64,000 nt of DNA from Candidatus Nitrospira allomarina (lineage in GTDB: Bacteria; Nitrospirota; Nitrospiria; Nitrospirales; UBA8639), in contig NZ_CP116967.1 of NCBI RefSeq assembly GCF_032050975.1, positions 248,001 through 312,000 on the forward strand, given 5' to 3'. The first letter of the stretch is position 1, and each line of letters opens with the position of its first letter. Under the pieces are notes generated by a model. It was not told where the DNA came from, searched no databases, and saw nothing but the letters and a program-made list of their open reading frames with translations. The position numbers were made by a program, and so were the translations under genes. This document shows, in pieces, positions 55,301 to 63,628 of the stretch.

Positions 55301-55335
55301 AAAAGGATGCGAATCAAGCGATTCTAAATCCTTTT
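55301..55335 (+). terminator. Terminator after the ABC-F gene
   Basis: An interrupted stem (aaaaggat with atcctttt, plus inner gaatc with gattc) spans 55301-55335 and is followed by a pyrimidine-rich tract. It separates the ABC-F gene from the unknown gene at 55447. Confidence 0.65.
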
Positions 55336-55446
55336 CCTTTCACAACTTGTTGACGAAATTCAGGTAACCCAATAAATTTGGCATTTTAATTTGCAAATTC
55401 TTGAGGTATTTGGGCCGTTTATTTCGTGTTTGCCACAAAGGAAACT

Positions 55447-56421
55447 ATGGATCCAATCAGCCAAGGAACAATGATTTTCAAGTCCCTTGCAGAGGAGTTT
55501 GGCAGTACCCCAATAACTGAAAGAGCGAACATTAAAAAATTCTTTGAGAACTTACTGGAGAGGACTGGGGGCTGGGTCATCCTGGACTTTCTCGATCTGG
55601 GTTGCTGGGACAAGATTGATTCATTCAATTTGGATGAGAAAATAGGTCTCCTAACCCTTACCTGGCATGACTTTCGAAGCTCACAAGAATCCCAAGAAAC
55701 GAAAGAAATGCAAGAGGGACTTTTTTCGGTCTCTTTGTATGCTCTGAATATTTATATAAAAAGCGTTATTCCCATCGTAGGAAAAGATTATGCAGTTTTC
55801 CTAATTAATGGGTACTCGCAAACCCAAAAACAAATACGGCAGTCATATCAAAAGGGGGCGATCGAGATAAAGCTAATCAACAAGGGACTTTTTGCAAAAA
55901 GAGTTGAAAGAAAGGTTTCGGACGGCATTGAAATCATTGATGTTCACTGTACTCCGATTTTTTTGCTAGCGATAATTCCTAAAAACTGCGATATGTCGAG
56001 TGGTGACTCTAAAGATTTTCTTTATTTATATAATATAACCGAGTCTGTAAACCGAATTCAGAACGTCATAAGCTCCTTGGAACAATTAGATCCCAAGGAC
56101 GAGGATTTAATCTGCGAGAAGGTTAATACCGCCAGAAGAATATTGGAGATCACACTAAAGATTGAGTGTTGCTTCCGTAACCTGAAAATTAATGGTAACT
56201 ATTCTGAGATGTTGCTAGGGCCGCTATCAAATGCGGTGAAGAAAGTTAAGGAGGAGAATTCTAAGATTTCACTAAATAAAATGGCGGAATTGCTAAATGA
56301 ATTTTCTCATGACTCAGGGAAACCGGTTGAGCTTAATAAAGTCAAAGTTGCCGCCACCATGGTCCTGGTGTATATAGAACTTCTTGAACGGGAAATTAGG
56401 TTGGCAAGTAGATTCAGATAA
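55447..56421 (+). CDS. AT-rich accessory gene of unknown function
   Basis: A 324-residue cytoplasmic protein; ATG 55447 is chosen because AAAGGA lies about 5 nt upstream (an earlier in-frame start at 55426 has none). I recognise no family. Visible parts: an N-terminal mixed alpha/beta region (ERTGGWVILDFLDLGCWDKIDS), a central beta-rich region (FAKRVERKVSDGIEIIDVHC), and a mostly helical C-terminal half with a four-helix-bundle look (EKVNTARRILEITLKIECCFRNLK, then NKVKVAATMVLVYIELLEREIRL). Its codon use is clearly more AT-rich than that of the flanking ABC-F and rarA genes, and repeat copy 2 lies 256 bp downstream; both suggest lateral acquisition. A defence or stress role is possible but unsupported. 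Confidence 0.75.
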   Translation: MDPISQGTMIFKSLAEEFGSTPITERANIKKFFENLLERTGGWVILDFLDLGCWDKIDSFNLDEKIGLLTLTWHDFRSSQESQETKEMQEGLFSVSLYALNIYIKSVIPIVGKDYAVFLINGYSQTQKQIRQSYQKGAIEIKLINKGLFAKRVERKVSDGIEIIDVHCTPIFLLAIIPKNCDMSSGDSKDFLYLYNITESVNRIQNVISSLEQLDPKDEDLICEKVNTARRILEITLKIECCFRNLKINGNYSEMLLGPLSNAVKKVKEENSKISLNKMAELLNEFSHDSGKPVELNKVKVAATMVLVYIELLEREIRLASRFR

Positions 56422-56677
56422 TTACTAACGCATTGTCCAGACACCAAAAGGCGGTGGCGCTTAGCTCAAAGATATCCGGTCTCCCGCCTCGCGAGGGTTC
56501 AGAACAGGACACTACCTTTTTCCCCTGAGTCTTAGGCCGCCCTTGCGGGTCTGTATTTGAGCACTTGCCCAATTTTCTCAGCTGCTTCAGAAATGCCTCA
56601 CTACTTTTTTTAGATTTGTTCTTCCTAATAAGTTCCAATGCCTTCTTGGCTGCGGTGTTCCCTCGCTTTTAAGCCAC
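56422..56677. other. Gene-free stretch before repeat copy 2
   Basis: A minus-strand ORF (56414-56638) crosses this stretch but has no ribosome site and low-complexity, basic content, so it is not called. A loose inverted repeat (ctaacgc with gcgcttag, 56428-56466) follows the unknown gene directly. Nothing else is clear. Confidence 0.4.
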
Positions 56678-56862
56678 GCCTGCCGCCCGGCCATCGGGTC
56701 GGACGCTCTTTGAATTCGGCGGGCCCTGTCTGAGCGCAGCGAGTTGGCCAGCCCTCCGTGTCTTGCGTCCGTCCCATCCAATAAGGCCGGACGGGGCGTC
56801 AATGGTTTTGGCCACTTTTGCCGAAACAAAAGTGGCTCGGCTGCCGGGCCGAAACCCGGCTC
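56678..56862. repeat. Dispersed structured repeat, copy 2
   Basis: Homologous to 16054-16292 in the same orientation. Hairpin A pairs gccacttttg (56811-56820) with caaaagtggc (56827-56836) around the same ccgaaa loop as copy 1. Hairpin B pairs tcggc (56837-56841) with gccga (56848-56852). The stem bases differ from copy 1 on both arms and remain fully paired. It ends 21 bp before the rarA stop codon. Confidence 0.75.
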
Positions 56863-56883
56863 TTTAATTTCAAACCAATATGA

Positions 56884-58224
56884 TTACCAGGGTGAGTTGA
56901 GGTCTTCTTCTTCATCAACGGGAGAAGCAGTAGCAGAATCGGAGGGTCTATAATACCGGCGATCTTCTAATTCTTTGGGGAGATGAGTTTGGGCTTTAGC
57001 ACCCTTGGGGTCATCATGGGCATACCGATAGTCTTTTCCATAATCCAAATCCTTCATTAACGAAGTCACCGCATTACGCAAATGCAGCGGTACCGGGAGA
57101 TTGCCCTTTTCCTTGGCGTCTCTCCTTGCTGCCAGGAGCCCCATATACGATGCATTACTTTTTGGAGCAGTGGCTAAATAGGTCACCCCATGCGCCAAGT
57201 TGATTTGTGCCTCGGATAATCCGATGACCTCCACCGCATGAAAAACGGCCGAGGCAATCAAGAGCCCCTGCGGGTCGGCCATCCCGATATCTTCTGACGC
57301 AAAAATCATCATGCGCCTGGCGATAAACTTGGGCTCTTCTCCACCCTCCAACATCCGCGCCAGCCAATACAACGCCCCATCCGGATCCGAATCACGCATA
57401 CTTTTAATAAAGGCGGAAATCAGGTTGTAATGCTCTTCCCCATCCCGGTCGTATCGTAAGGCCTTCTGCTTCAAGCTTTGCTCGACGTGCGGTTGATCAA
57501 TGGTCGTAGGTTTGCCAGGCTTCGCATATTGGCCAACAACAAATTCCAGGCCCGTTAACATCGACCGGGCATCGCCATTGCCATATCCAATCAATAGACG
57601 CTGTGCAGCGGGAGTAAGGGTGACGTGTGAGGAACCGAGCCCTCGTTTCGTATCCGAAAGGGCACGATTCAAGATATGCCTCAACGCCTCCTCGTTTAAG
57701 GATTGAAGCACCACCACCATAGACCGGGACAACAAGGGAGCAATCACTTCGAAAGAAGGATTTTGTGTGGTGGCTCCAATGAGTATGATATCTCCCCGTT
57801 CAACATAGGGGAGGAAGGCATCCTGTTGCGCTTTATTGAATCGATGGATTTCATCCACAAAAAGAAGTGTACGCTGTCCTGACACCTTCCGGCGTTGTTG
57901 GGCTGTTTTCAACAATCCGCGCAACTCCGGCACGCCACTGAGCACCGCTGAAAAGGGGACGAATGTCGCTTGGGTTTTCTTGGCGATTAAACTCGCTAGG
58001 GTCGTCTTTCCCGTCCCCGGCGGTCCCCACAAAATAAGTGAGGGCACACGATCATGTTCAATGGCCACACGCAGCGGCTGGTCTTGGGCCAAGACGTCTT
58101 CCTGTCCCACAAACTCATCAAAATCCAGCGGCCGCATCCTCTCTGCTAATGGAGTCGGGCGTGTATCGGAAGCTTCCTGAGCAGGGAAAAGATCTTCTTG
58201 CGACTGTGACTCAAAGGATTCCAT
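56884..58224 (-). CDS. rarA: Replication-associated recombination protein A (AAA+ ATPase)
   Basis: A 446-residue clamp-loader-like AAA+ ATPase (MgsA/RarA) acting at stalled forks. The N-terminus PLAERMRPLDFDEFVGQEDVL is diagnostic; Walker A GPPGTGKT is at 67-74, Walker B LLFVDEIHRFNKAQQD near 118-133, and the tetramerisation domain block SAFIKSMRDSDPDGALYWLARML near 265-290. The C-terminal tail is longer and more acidic than usual (DEEEDL). It is divergent from a hydrolase gene, with 175 bp between. Confidence 0.95.
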   Translation of the reverse strand: MESFESQSQEDLFPAQEASDTRPTPLAERMRPLDFDEFVGQEDVLAQDQPLRVAIEHDRVPSLILWGPPGTGKTTLASLIAKKTQATFVPFSAVLSGVPELRGLLKTAQQRRKVSGQRTLLFVDEIHRFNKAQQDAFLPYVERGDIILIGATTQNPSFEVIAPLLSRSMVVVLQSLNEEALRHILNRALSDTKRGLGSSHVTLTPAAQRLLIGYGNGDARSMLTGLEFVVGQYAKPGKPTTIDQPHVEQSLKQKALRYDRDGEEHYNLISAFIKSMRDSDPDGALYWLARMLEGGEEPKFIARRMMIFASEDIGMADPQGLLIASAVFHAVEVIGLSEAQINLAHGVTYLATAPKSNASYMGLLAARRDAKEKGNLPVPLHLRNAVTSLMKDLDYGKDYRYAHDDPKGAKAQTHLPKELEDRRYYRPSDSATASPVDEEEDLNSPW

Positions 58225-58399
58225 AAAAATGCACTTACCCCCTAAGCATTTCTGGCAGGCAATTCTGTGATTACCTCTCTATTCTCAGTATGCTATAACC
58301 ACCGGTCATGCACCCGCAAATGAAACCAGTATATGGCTCTTTGATGACATCACTCGAGAAAATTCGAGGTGGCTCCCATCGACAAAAAAGGAGAGATTG

Positions 58400-59194
58400 G
58401 TGAAAGCGCTGATTCATGGAGTGACCGTCGGGTATTCCGATCAAGGGGACGGCACGCCGCTCGTCTTCATCCATGCCTTTCCACTTTCCAAAACCATGTG
58501 GCAACCTCAAGTCGATGCGCTAAAGAACACCTATCGAGTGATCACCATTGACCTTGGAGGACATGGAGAATCCGACATCGTGACATGGAATGATAGTTTG
58601 GACCATTATGCCAAGGATATCATCCACCTGCTCGATCATTTAGGTATTGGTCAAGGCGTGTTTGTGGGCTTGTCGATGGGCGGATATACCCTCTTTTCGA
58701 TCTACCGACATTATGCTGATCGGGTAAAAGCCATGGTTTTTGCAGATACAAGAGCGCAAGGGGATAGTGAAGAAGGGAAAGCTGGACGTGGGTCGATGGC
58801 TCAAGTAGCTTTTACCGATGGAGCACCAGCCATTGCCGACCTCATGCTTCCCAAACTTCTGGCCCCTTCCACCATTGAGCGTCATTCTGAAATTGTGAAG
58901 CAGGTTCGACAGATGATTCTTCAAACATCAACGGCCGGCATTGTTGTCGATTTGGTGGCGATGGCCGCTAGACCTGATTCAACGAACCTGTTATCCACAA
59001 TCACCTGCCCGACTTTGATCATCGTGGGCGAGGATGATGTCGCTACCCCGATCTCAGAGTCTCAGTACATGGCCCAACGGATAACCGGCTCCATCTTGGT
59101 CACCATTCCTAAAGCCGGCCATCTATCGAACTTGGAACAACCCGCCGCGTTCAACGAAGCACTTCGGAGCTTCCTCACGACACACCGGTTATAA
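58400..59194 (+). CDS. Alpha/beta-fold hydrolase
   Basis: A 264-residue single-domain hydrolase. GTG 58400 is chosen because AAGGAGA lies about 6 nt upstream; the preceding TTG 58397 is also possible. The oxyanion block FIHAFPLS is near 23-30, the nucleophile elbow GLSMGGY has Ser92, the acid is in VGEDDVATP near 215, and the His is in AGHLSNLEQP near 243. The cap domain is helical. This pattern fits esterases, dienelactone-hydrolase-like or 3-oxoadipate enol-lactonase-like enzymes; no substrate can be assigned. No neighbours suggest a pathway. Confidence 0.85.
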   Translation: MKALIHGVTVGYSDQGDGTPLVFIHAFPLSKTMWQPQVDALKNTYRVITIDLGGHGESDIVTWNDSLDHYAKDIIHLLDHLGIGQGVFVGLSMGGYTLFSIYRHYADRVKAMVFADTRAQGDSEEGKAGRGSMAQVAFTDGAPAIADLMLPKLLAPSTIERHSEIVKQVRQMILQTSTAGIVVDLVAMAARPDSTNLLSTITCPTLIIVGEDDVATPISESQYMAQRITGSILVTIPKAGHLSNLEQPAAFNEALRSFLTTHRL

Positions 59195-59513
59195 GTATTG
59201 CCGCAACGCCAAACAGATCAGAAAAACATCCGATGCAGGAGGTGAATTGGAACTTAAGGAATAGAGAAGCGACGGGCCTAACGGAAAGGAAATTGAGGGG
59301 AAATCAAAAAGAGGCTCTACTGTCCCAGACCAAATACAAAAAGAAAAATAAGGATGAGGCCGGCGCCTCCTGCGCGACATGCCCTTCCGTGGGAACACCT
59401 ATGAAAACTTAATAATGTCGCATTAAACCTGATTCCACTATTAGAATCAAATATCTAGAAAAGTCCTGCCATCAGCTATTTTTGAACGGGAAAAATAAAA
59501 TGGATGGAACAAT
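59195..59513. other. Gene-free stretch between convergent genes
   Basis: The 319 bases between the hydrolase gene (plus) and folE (minus) hold only short ORFs without ribosome sites. No T-run hairpin, tRNA or repeat is seen. Confidence 0.45.
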
Positions 59514-60167
59514 CTAATCGCCGTCGCATCCGCGCTGGCGAATGAGCTTAAGAAATTCGTCACGGGTTTGTTCTTGTTTGCGAAATACACCAAGCATTTC
59601 ACTGGTGACCGCCACGGTATTCTGCCTTTCTACTCCACGCATACTCATACAAAGATGGCGGGCTTCCATGACAACACCCACCCCACGCGGCTTGAGCTTC
59701 GTGTGAAGGGTGTGGGCAATCTGGACCGTCAACCGTTCCTGGACTTGCAGACGACGACTAAAGGCATCGACAATTCGTGGGATTTTGCTCAAGCCCACCA
59801 CGTGCTTATTGGGAATATACCCGATATGACATTTCCCAAAAAACGGTAGAAGGTGATGCTCACAGAGGCTAAAAAAATCGATATCGCGCACGATGACCAT
59901 CTCATCATATACGATAGGGAACAGAGCCCCATTCAATAATTCATCGATATCTTGTTGATAGCCTTTGGTAAGGAAGGCCATGGACTTGGCTACCCGCTTG
60001 GGCGTATCGGTTAAACCATGCCGTTGGGGATTTTCACCCAAATTTTCCAGTAGCTGCTTTACAATGATTTCCAGATTCGCGAGATTGGGCATTCGGACTG
60101 GCTGGCTATTGTCTGGATCGACCGCCCGTGACTTGACAGCTGAGGGTCGCTTCGTCTTACTCGGCAT
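59514..60167 (-). CDS. folE: GTP cyclohydrolase I
   Basis: A 217-residue type I enzyme converting GTP to dihydroneopterin triphosphate, the entry to folate, queuosine and biopterin. The zinc/catalytic block is CEHHLLPF from Cys102, with the second zinc Cys in [12 protein letters not shown] near 172 and the RLQVQERLT motif near 140. The N-terminal 25 residues are a basic extension. The ATG overlaps the stop of the PTPS gene by one base (TAATG), behind a strong AAGGAGAAG site, so the two are translationally coupled. Confidence 0.97.
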   Translation of the reverse strand: MPSKTKRPSAVKSRAVDPDNSQPVRMPNLANLEIIVKQLLENLGENPQRHGLTDTPKRVAKSMAFLTKGYQQDIDELLNGALFPIVYDEMVIVRDIDFFSLCEHHLLPFFGKCHIGYIPNKHVVGLSKIPRIVDAFSRRLQVQERLTVQIAHTLHTKLKPRGVGVVMEARHLCMSMRGVERQNTVAVTSEMLGVFRKQEQTRDEFLKLIRQRGCDGD

Positions 60168-60646
60168 TACTTCTCCTTTATCCCGTTTCTGTTAGAAGAT
60201 TCACTGGGCACTCTTGGAGCACCCATATATTCAAAGAAGTTATCTCTGGTTTCGATTACCCCAATTTTCTCCAAATGCCCTGAAGGAATCTGATCAACCA
60301 GGAGATCCCAAATTAAACGCGCTAAATTTTCACCAGTTGTCGTAACTTGTGCAAAGGCGGGATCAAAATTGAGATGTTGATGATCAAAACGATCGATTAT
60401 CTTGTCCTTGACGAGTTGGTCCAAGGCGTCCACGTTTGTGATCAACCCTGTGCGCATATCCAATTCTCCGGCCACCGTCACAAGAACCGTATAATTATGC
60501 CCATGCCCGTTCAGATTATTACATTTTCCAAAAATCTTTTTATTGGTTTCCTCTGGCAATTGATCAGTATGAAGACGATGGGCGGCGCAAAACCGATAGG
60601 TTCTGGTGATGGACGATGCAGTCGGCATAGCAGTCGGTCTCAGCAT
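60167..60646 (-). CDS. 6-pyruvoyl-tetrahydropterin synthase, PTPS-II-like
   Basis: A 159-residue T-fold enzyme of the PTPS/QueD family. Putative zinc ligands are His23, His48 and His50; the catalytic Cys42 lies in [12 protein letters not shown], giving C-x5-HGH; Asp88-His89 lie in RFDHQHLN; and Glu132 in IETRDN contacts the pterin. These positions coincide almost exactly with those known for mammalian PTPS (Cys42, Asp88, His89, zinc His23/48/50, Glu133). QueD enzymes usually show C-x3-HGH. Together with the coupled folE gene this suggests formation of 6-pyruvoyl-tetrahydropterin, though use in the queuosine pathway cannot be excluded. No sepiapterin reductase gene is in the window. Confidence 0.85.
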   Translation of the reverse strand: MLRPTAMPTASSITRTYRFCAAHRLHTDQLPEETNKKIFGKCNNLNGHGHNYTVLVTVAGELDMRTGLITNVDALDQLVKDKIIDRFDHQHLNFDPAFAQVTTTGENLARLIWDLLVDQIPSGHLEKIGVIETRDNFFEYMGAPRVPSESSNRNGIKEK

Positions 60647-60733
60647 TCTTTTACATTGCAGGGCATGTTTTGAACAATACGGCTGTGGTGGGTACCCTCA
60701 CTCCCTCCCTTTATTCTTGGACAAAGGGCAAGG

Positions 60734-61060
60734 TTACGCAGATCGTTCAACTTCGGCCTCACCCCATTTTTCTTCGGGGACTTGTACAATCACATCCCCT
60801 AACACTCGAGCCTGACACCCTAACCGATGGTAAGGCTCGGTCAGTGCTTCCCGATCGAGCAAATCCTGCTCGTCAAAATCGATATCAGAAAGATTCCCTT
60901 CGCCCGCAATCACATCCACCCGGCAGGTCGTGCAGGAGGCGTTGCCCCCACAATCATGATTCAATGGGAACCCGAGTTGCTCCGCGACTTCTAAGAGAGA
61001 AAGACCTTCAGGAACTTCGCCAGACTTCCCTTCCGGATGAAGAAATGTTACGCGAGGCAT
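60734..61060 (-). CDS. fdx: 2Fe-2S plant/adrenodoxin-type ferredoxin
   Basis: A 108-residue ferredoxin with cluster ligands Cys37, Cys43, Cys46 and Cys82 (C-x5-C-x2-C then C). The spacing and the DCGGNASCTTCRV block match the adrenodoxin/isc-type ferredoxin class more than the photosynthetic type. The acidic surface around 54-66 is typical for docking. It starts 9 bp after the nuoF-like gene and should be co-transcribed with it. It probably delivers or accepts electrons for that flavoprotein, since no Fe-S assembly genes are nearby. Confidence 0.88.
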   Translation of the reverse strand: MPRVTFLHPEGKSGEVPEGLSLLEVAEQLGFPLNHDCGGNASCTTCRVDVIAGEGNLSDIDFDEQDLLDREALTEPYHRLGCQARVLGDVIVQVPEEKWGEAEVERSA

Positions 61061-61069
61061 AAAGTCTCC

Positions 61070-62365
61070 TTACTCAACGCCAACTGTAACCGGTTTGAAC
61101 GGACATCGCCCCAGGCGAATATGGTCTTCGAATTCGTGACGAAACAGGCGTAGACTATTTTGTACCAACACCGCAGCTCCGGTCACCAGAGTGCAAAATC
61201 CCGTGCCTTTGACAAATCCACAAATTTGCAACAGTTTAGCCAGATCGCGCTCCTCTCCTGATCCATCTTCGATTTTTCTCATTAAGATCGCTAATTCCTG
61301 GGTACCAATCCGGCAAGGTGGACATTGCCCACAACTTTCCCGCTCAAAAAATCCGGAAAACTTGAGCGTTTGCTCCACCATACACGTGGCATCATCGACA
61401 ATAATAACGCCGGCAGACCCTAATCCAGTGCCGGCTTTCTTAAGCGAATCAAAATCCATGGGTAATTCCAATTGATCCGCCCCTACCATGGAAAAGGACG
61501 GCCCACCGGGAAACACGGCTTTGACACCATGTCCGTTCGGCACGCCCTGCCCACAGACCTCAATCAGATGTCGGATGGGAGTGCCCAACGGCAGTTCATA
61601 CACACCGGGCCGATTCACAGCTCCACTGAGCGAAAACAACATCGTCCCTGGAGTAGTACTGGTTCCGACCTGACGAAACCATTCTGGTCCGTTCCGCAAG
61701 AGTTGGGGAATATTCGACAGCGTTTCAACATTATTAACCAATGTCGGCTTGCCATGCAGTCCAAACTCCGTGGGATAAAATGGTGGCTTTTGCTTAGGCT
61801 GAGCTGGACGACCCTGCATCGATTCCAACATCGCAGTTTCTTCACCCGCCACGTAACTGCCATATCCATCAAAAATTTCAATATCCAGTGTGAGACCTGT
61901 GCCAAGAAAATTCTTTCCTAATAAGCCCTGCTCTGTGGCTTTCTCCTTAGCTCGCTCAAAGATGGCTCGCTCTTCGGAAAATTCATGATTTAAATAGATA
62001 TACGCCGCCTTCGCTCCAACGGTATACGCCGCAATCAGGCATCCTTCGAGAAGTTGGTGAGGATGATGTCGAAGCAAATACCGATCTTTGAACGTCCCAG
62101 GTTCATGCTCCCCGGCATTGCAGACAAAATATCGCTCTTTGACACGATGATTGACCACCTTGTCCCATTTCAGTCCGGTAGGAAATCCAGCGCCACCCCG
62201 TCCTCGCAGATGAGCCTCTTTCAATTGTGCGATTATGGCATGCGGATCATTCTTCGTGACACACTGAACCCAAGCTTCATACCCGCCTCGCTGGCGGTAC
62301 GCCTCTATGTCCCCTGGTTCACCCTTTACCTCCCGCAACACCCGAGGTGCGAATGCGTTATCCAC
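61070..62365 (-). CDS. nuoF: NuoF-type NADH-binding flavoprotein, stand-alone
   Basis: A 431-residue homologue of the FMN- and NADH-binding subunit of respiratory complex I. GTG 62365 is chosen because AAGGGG lies 6 nt upstream; TTG 62383 is in frame. The NADH/FMN block GRGGAGFPTGLKW is at 55-67 and GYGSYVAGEETAMLES near 168-182. The 4Fe-4S ligands are Cys345, Cys348 and Cys351 (ESCGQCPPCR) plus a fourth Cys near 391. No nuoE or nuoG is adjacent; instead a 2Fe-2S ferredoxin follows after 9 bp. It may be part of a small NAD(P)H:ferredoxin oxidoreductase or supply a remote complex. Confidence 0.9.
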   Translation of the reverse strand: MDNAFAPRVLREVKGEPGDIEAYRQRGGYEAWVQCVTKNDPHAIIAQLKEAHLRGRGGAGFPTGLKWDKVVNHRVKERYFVCNAGEHEPGTFKDRYLLRHHPHQLLEGCLIAAYTVGAKAAYIYLNHEFSEERAIFERAKEKATEQGLLGKNFLGTGLTLDIEIFDGYGSYVAGEETAMLESMQGRPAQPKQKPPFYPTEFGLHGKPTLVNNVETLSNIPQLLRNGPEWFRQVGTSTTPGTMLFSLSGAVNRPGVYELPLGTPIRHLIEVCGQGVPNGHGVKAVFPGGPSFSMVGADQLELPMDFDSLKKAGTGLGSAGVIIVDDATCMVEQTLKFSGFFERESCGQCPPCRIGTQELAILMRKIEDGSGEERDLAKLLQICGFVKGTGFCTLVTGAAVLVQNSLRLFRHEFEDHIRLGRCPFKPVTVGVE

Positions 62366-62638
62366 CGAAGCCCCCTTGATCAATGGTTTGGACCCACTTG
62401 TGTTTTCCTATTATGTTCAACATTTGTACGATAGTCTTTTTTTTACAAATCCCTTCCTCGAAAAACCAAATTTCCTTCCATATTCCTAAAGAAAATCAGG
62501 CGTCAAGGCGGGTTCAGCGTACGAGCACTACCCACTATACGAATGGGTCGCTAAAGTCGTCAAGGTAACAAAAGAACCAGAAGGCATGTCTATTTAGTGA
62601 AGAAAAAATGGGCAAGTTCGTCATGCCATTTATAACAA

Positions 62639-63586
62639 TTAGAGGGTCTTTTTCATCATCTGATCAACATGACTGCACAATTCCTTAACGGCTTCGGCTG
62701 AAACCTTCAGAGCCGCGTGTTCCTCAGGGGTGAGCGCATATTCAATAATCTCTTCCGCTCCGCCTGCCCCTAGTTTCACCGGCACACCCAGAAAGAGGTC
62801 GTTAAAACCATATTCCCCAGCGCATAACGCCGCACAGGGAAGGATTTTCTTTTGATCTTTAGAGATAGCTTCAACCATTTCTACGACTGAGGCAGCCGGG
62901 GCATAATAGGCACTTCCTGTCTTGAGTAGATTGACGATTTCGATTCCTCCCTCGCGGGTCCGCTTGATCAGGGCCTCTAATGCCTCTGCCGATAACCATT
63001 CGGTCACCGGCCTCCCCGCCACCGTGGTATATCGGTTCAAGGGCACCATCGAATCGCCATGCCCTCCCAGGACCATCGCATGAATATTTTCGACCGAAAC
63101 CTGCAAGGCTTCCGCTATAAAGGACCGGAATCGGGCCGAATCCAACACCCCCGCCATCCCAATGACCCGGTTCCTGGGAAACCCACTCACTCGATGCGCA
63201 ACGTGTGTCATCACATCAAGAGGGTTGGAGACAATAATGAGAATGGCATCAGGAGAACGTTTAGCCGTCTCACGGACCACGGCTGACACAATATTGGTAT
63301 TGGTTTCCAATAACTCATCCCGGCTCATTCCCGGCCGGCGAGGCACGCCTGATGTGACCACCACAACGTCAGAATCTTTGGTCGCCTCATACTGATTCGT
63401 CCCTGCCACGGCGGAATCGTAGGCACAGATTGGACCGGCTTCGAGCAAATCCAAGGCTTTGCCTTGCGGCAGACCTTCGACGATATCGACCAGCACAATG
63501 TCGTACCAATTTTTTTCTGCCAACCGCTGGGCGATGGATCCCCCAACATTTCCAGCCCCCACCACAGTCACTTTGATACGGCTCAT
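62639..63586 (-). CDS. mdh: Malate dehydrogenase
   Basis: A 315-residue NAD-dependent dehydrogenase. ATG 63586 ([20 protein letters not shown]) is the natural start; the extra 12 codons to 63622 are not protein-like. The dinucleotide motif GAGNVGG is at 10-16, the substrate-binding loop [16 protein letters not shown] near 79-94 has the Arg residues of malate rather than lactate dehydrogenase, and the catalytic His is in [11 protein letters not shown] near 175. It is of the LDH-like tetrameric MDH class. In an autotroph it would run in the reductive TCA cycle. The partial gene upstream ends 42 bp before it. Confidence 0.95.
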   Translation of the reverse strand: MSRIKVTVVGAGNVGGSIAQRLAEKNWYDIVLVDIVEGLPQGKALDLLEAGPICAYDSAVAGTNQYEATKDSDVVVVTSGVPRRPGMSRDELLETNTNIVSAVVRETAKRSPDAILIIVSNPLDVMTHVAHRVSGFPRNRVIGMAGVLDSARFRSFIAEALQVSVENIHAMVLGGHGDSMVPLNRYTTVAGRPVTEWLSAEALEALIKRTREGGIEIVNLLKTGSAYYAPAASVVEMVEAISKDQKKILPCAALCAGEYGFNDLFLGVPVKLGAGGAEEIIEYALTPEEHAALKVSAEAVKELCSHVDQMMKKTL

Positions 63587-63628
63587 GAAACCACCCATCC
63601 CTTTGAAGAGGTCGCCAGCCATATGGAA

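Noticed and set aside
56424..56470. Possible integron attC site directly after the unknown gene
   Set aside because: The ctaacgc/gcgcttag inverted repeat is short and imperfect, the right arm lacks the GTTRRRY core, and no integrase or second cassette is present.
56414..56638. 74-codon minus-strand ORF beside repeat copy 2
   Set aside because: Low-complexity basic content, no ribosome site and no resemblance to a known family.
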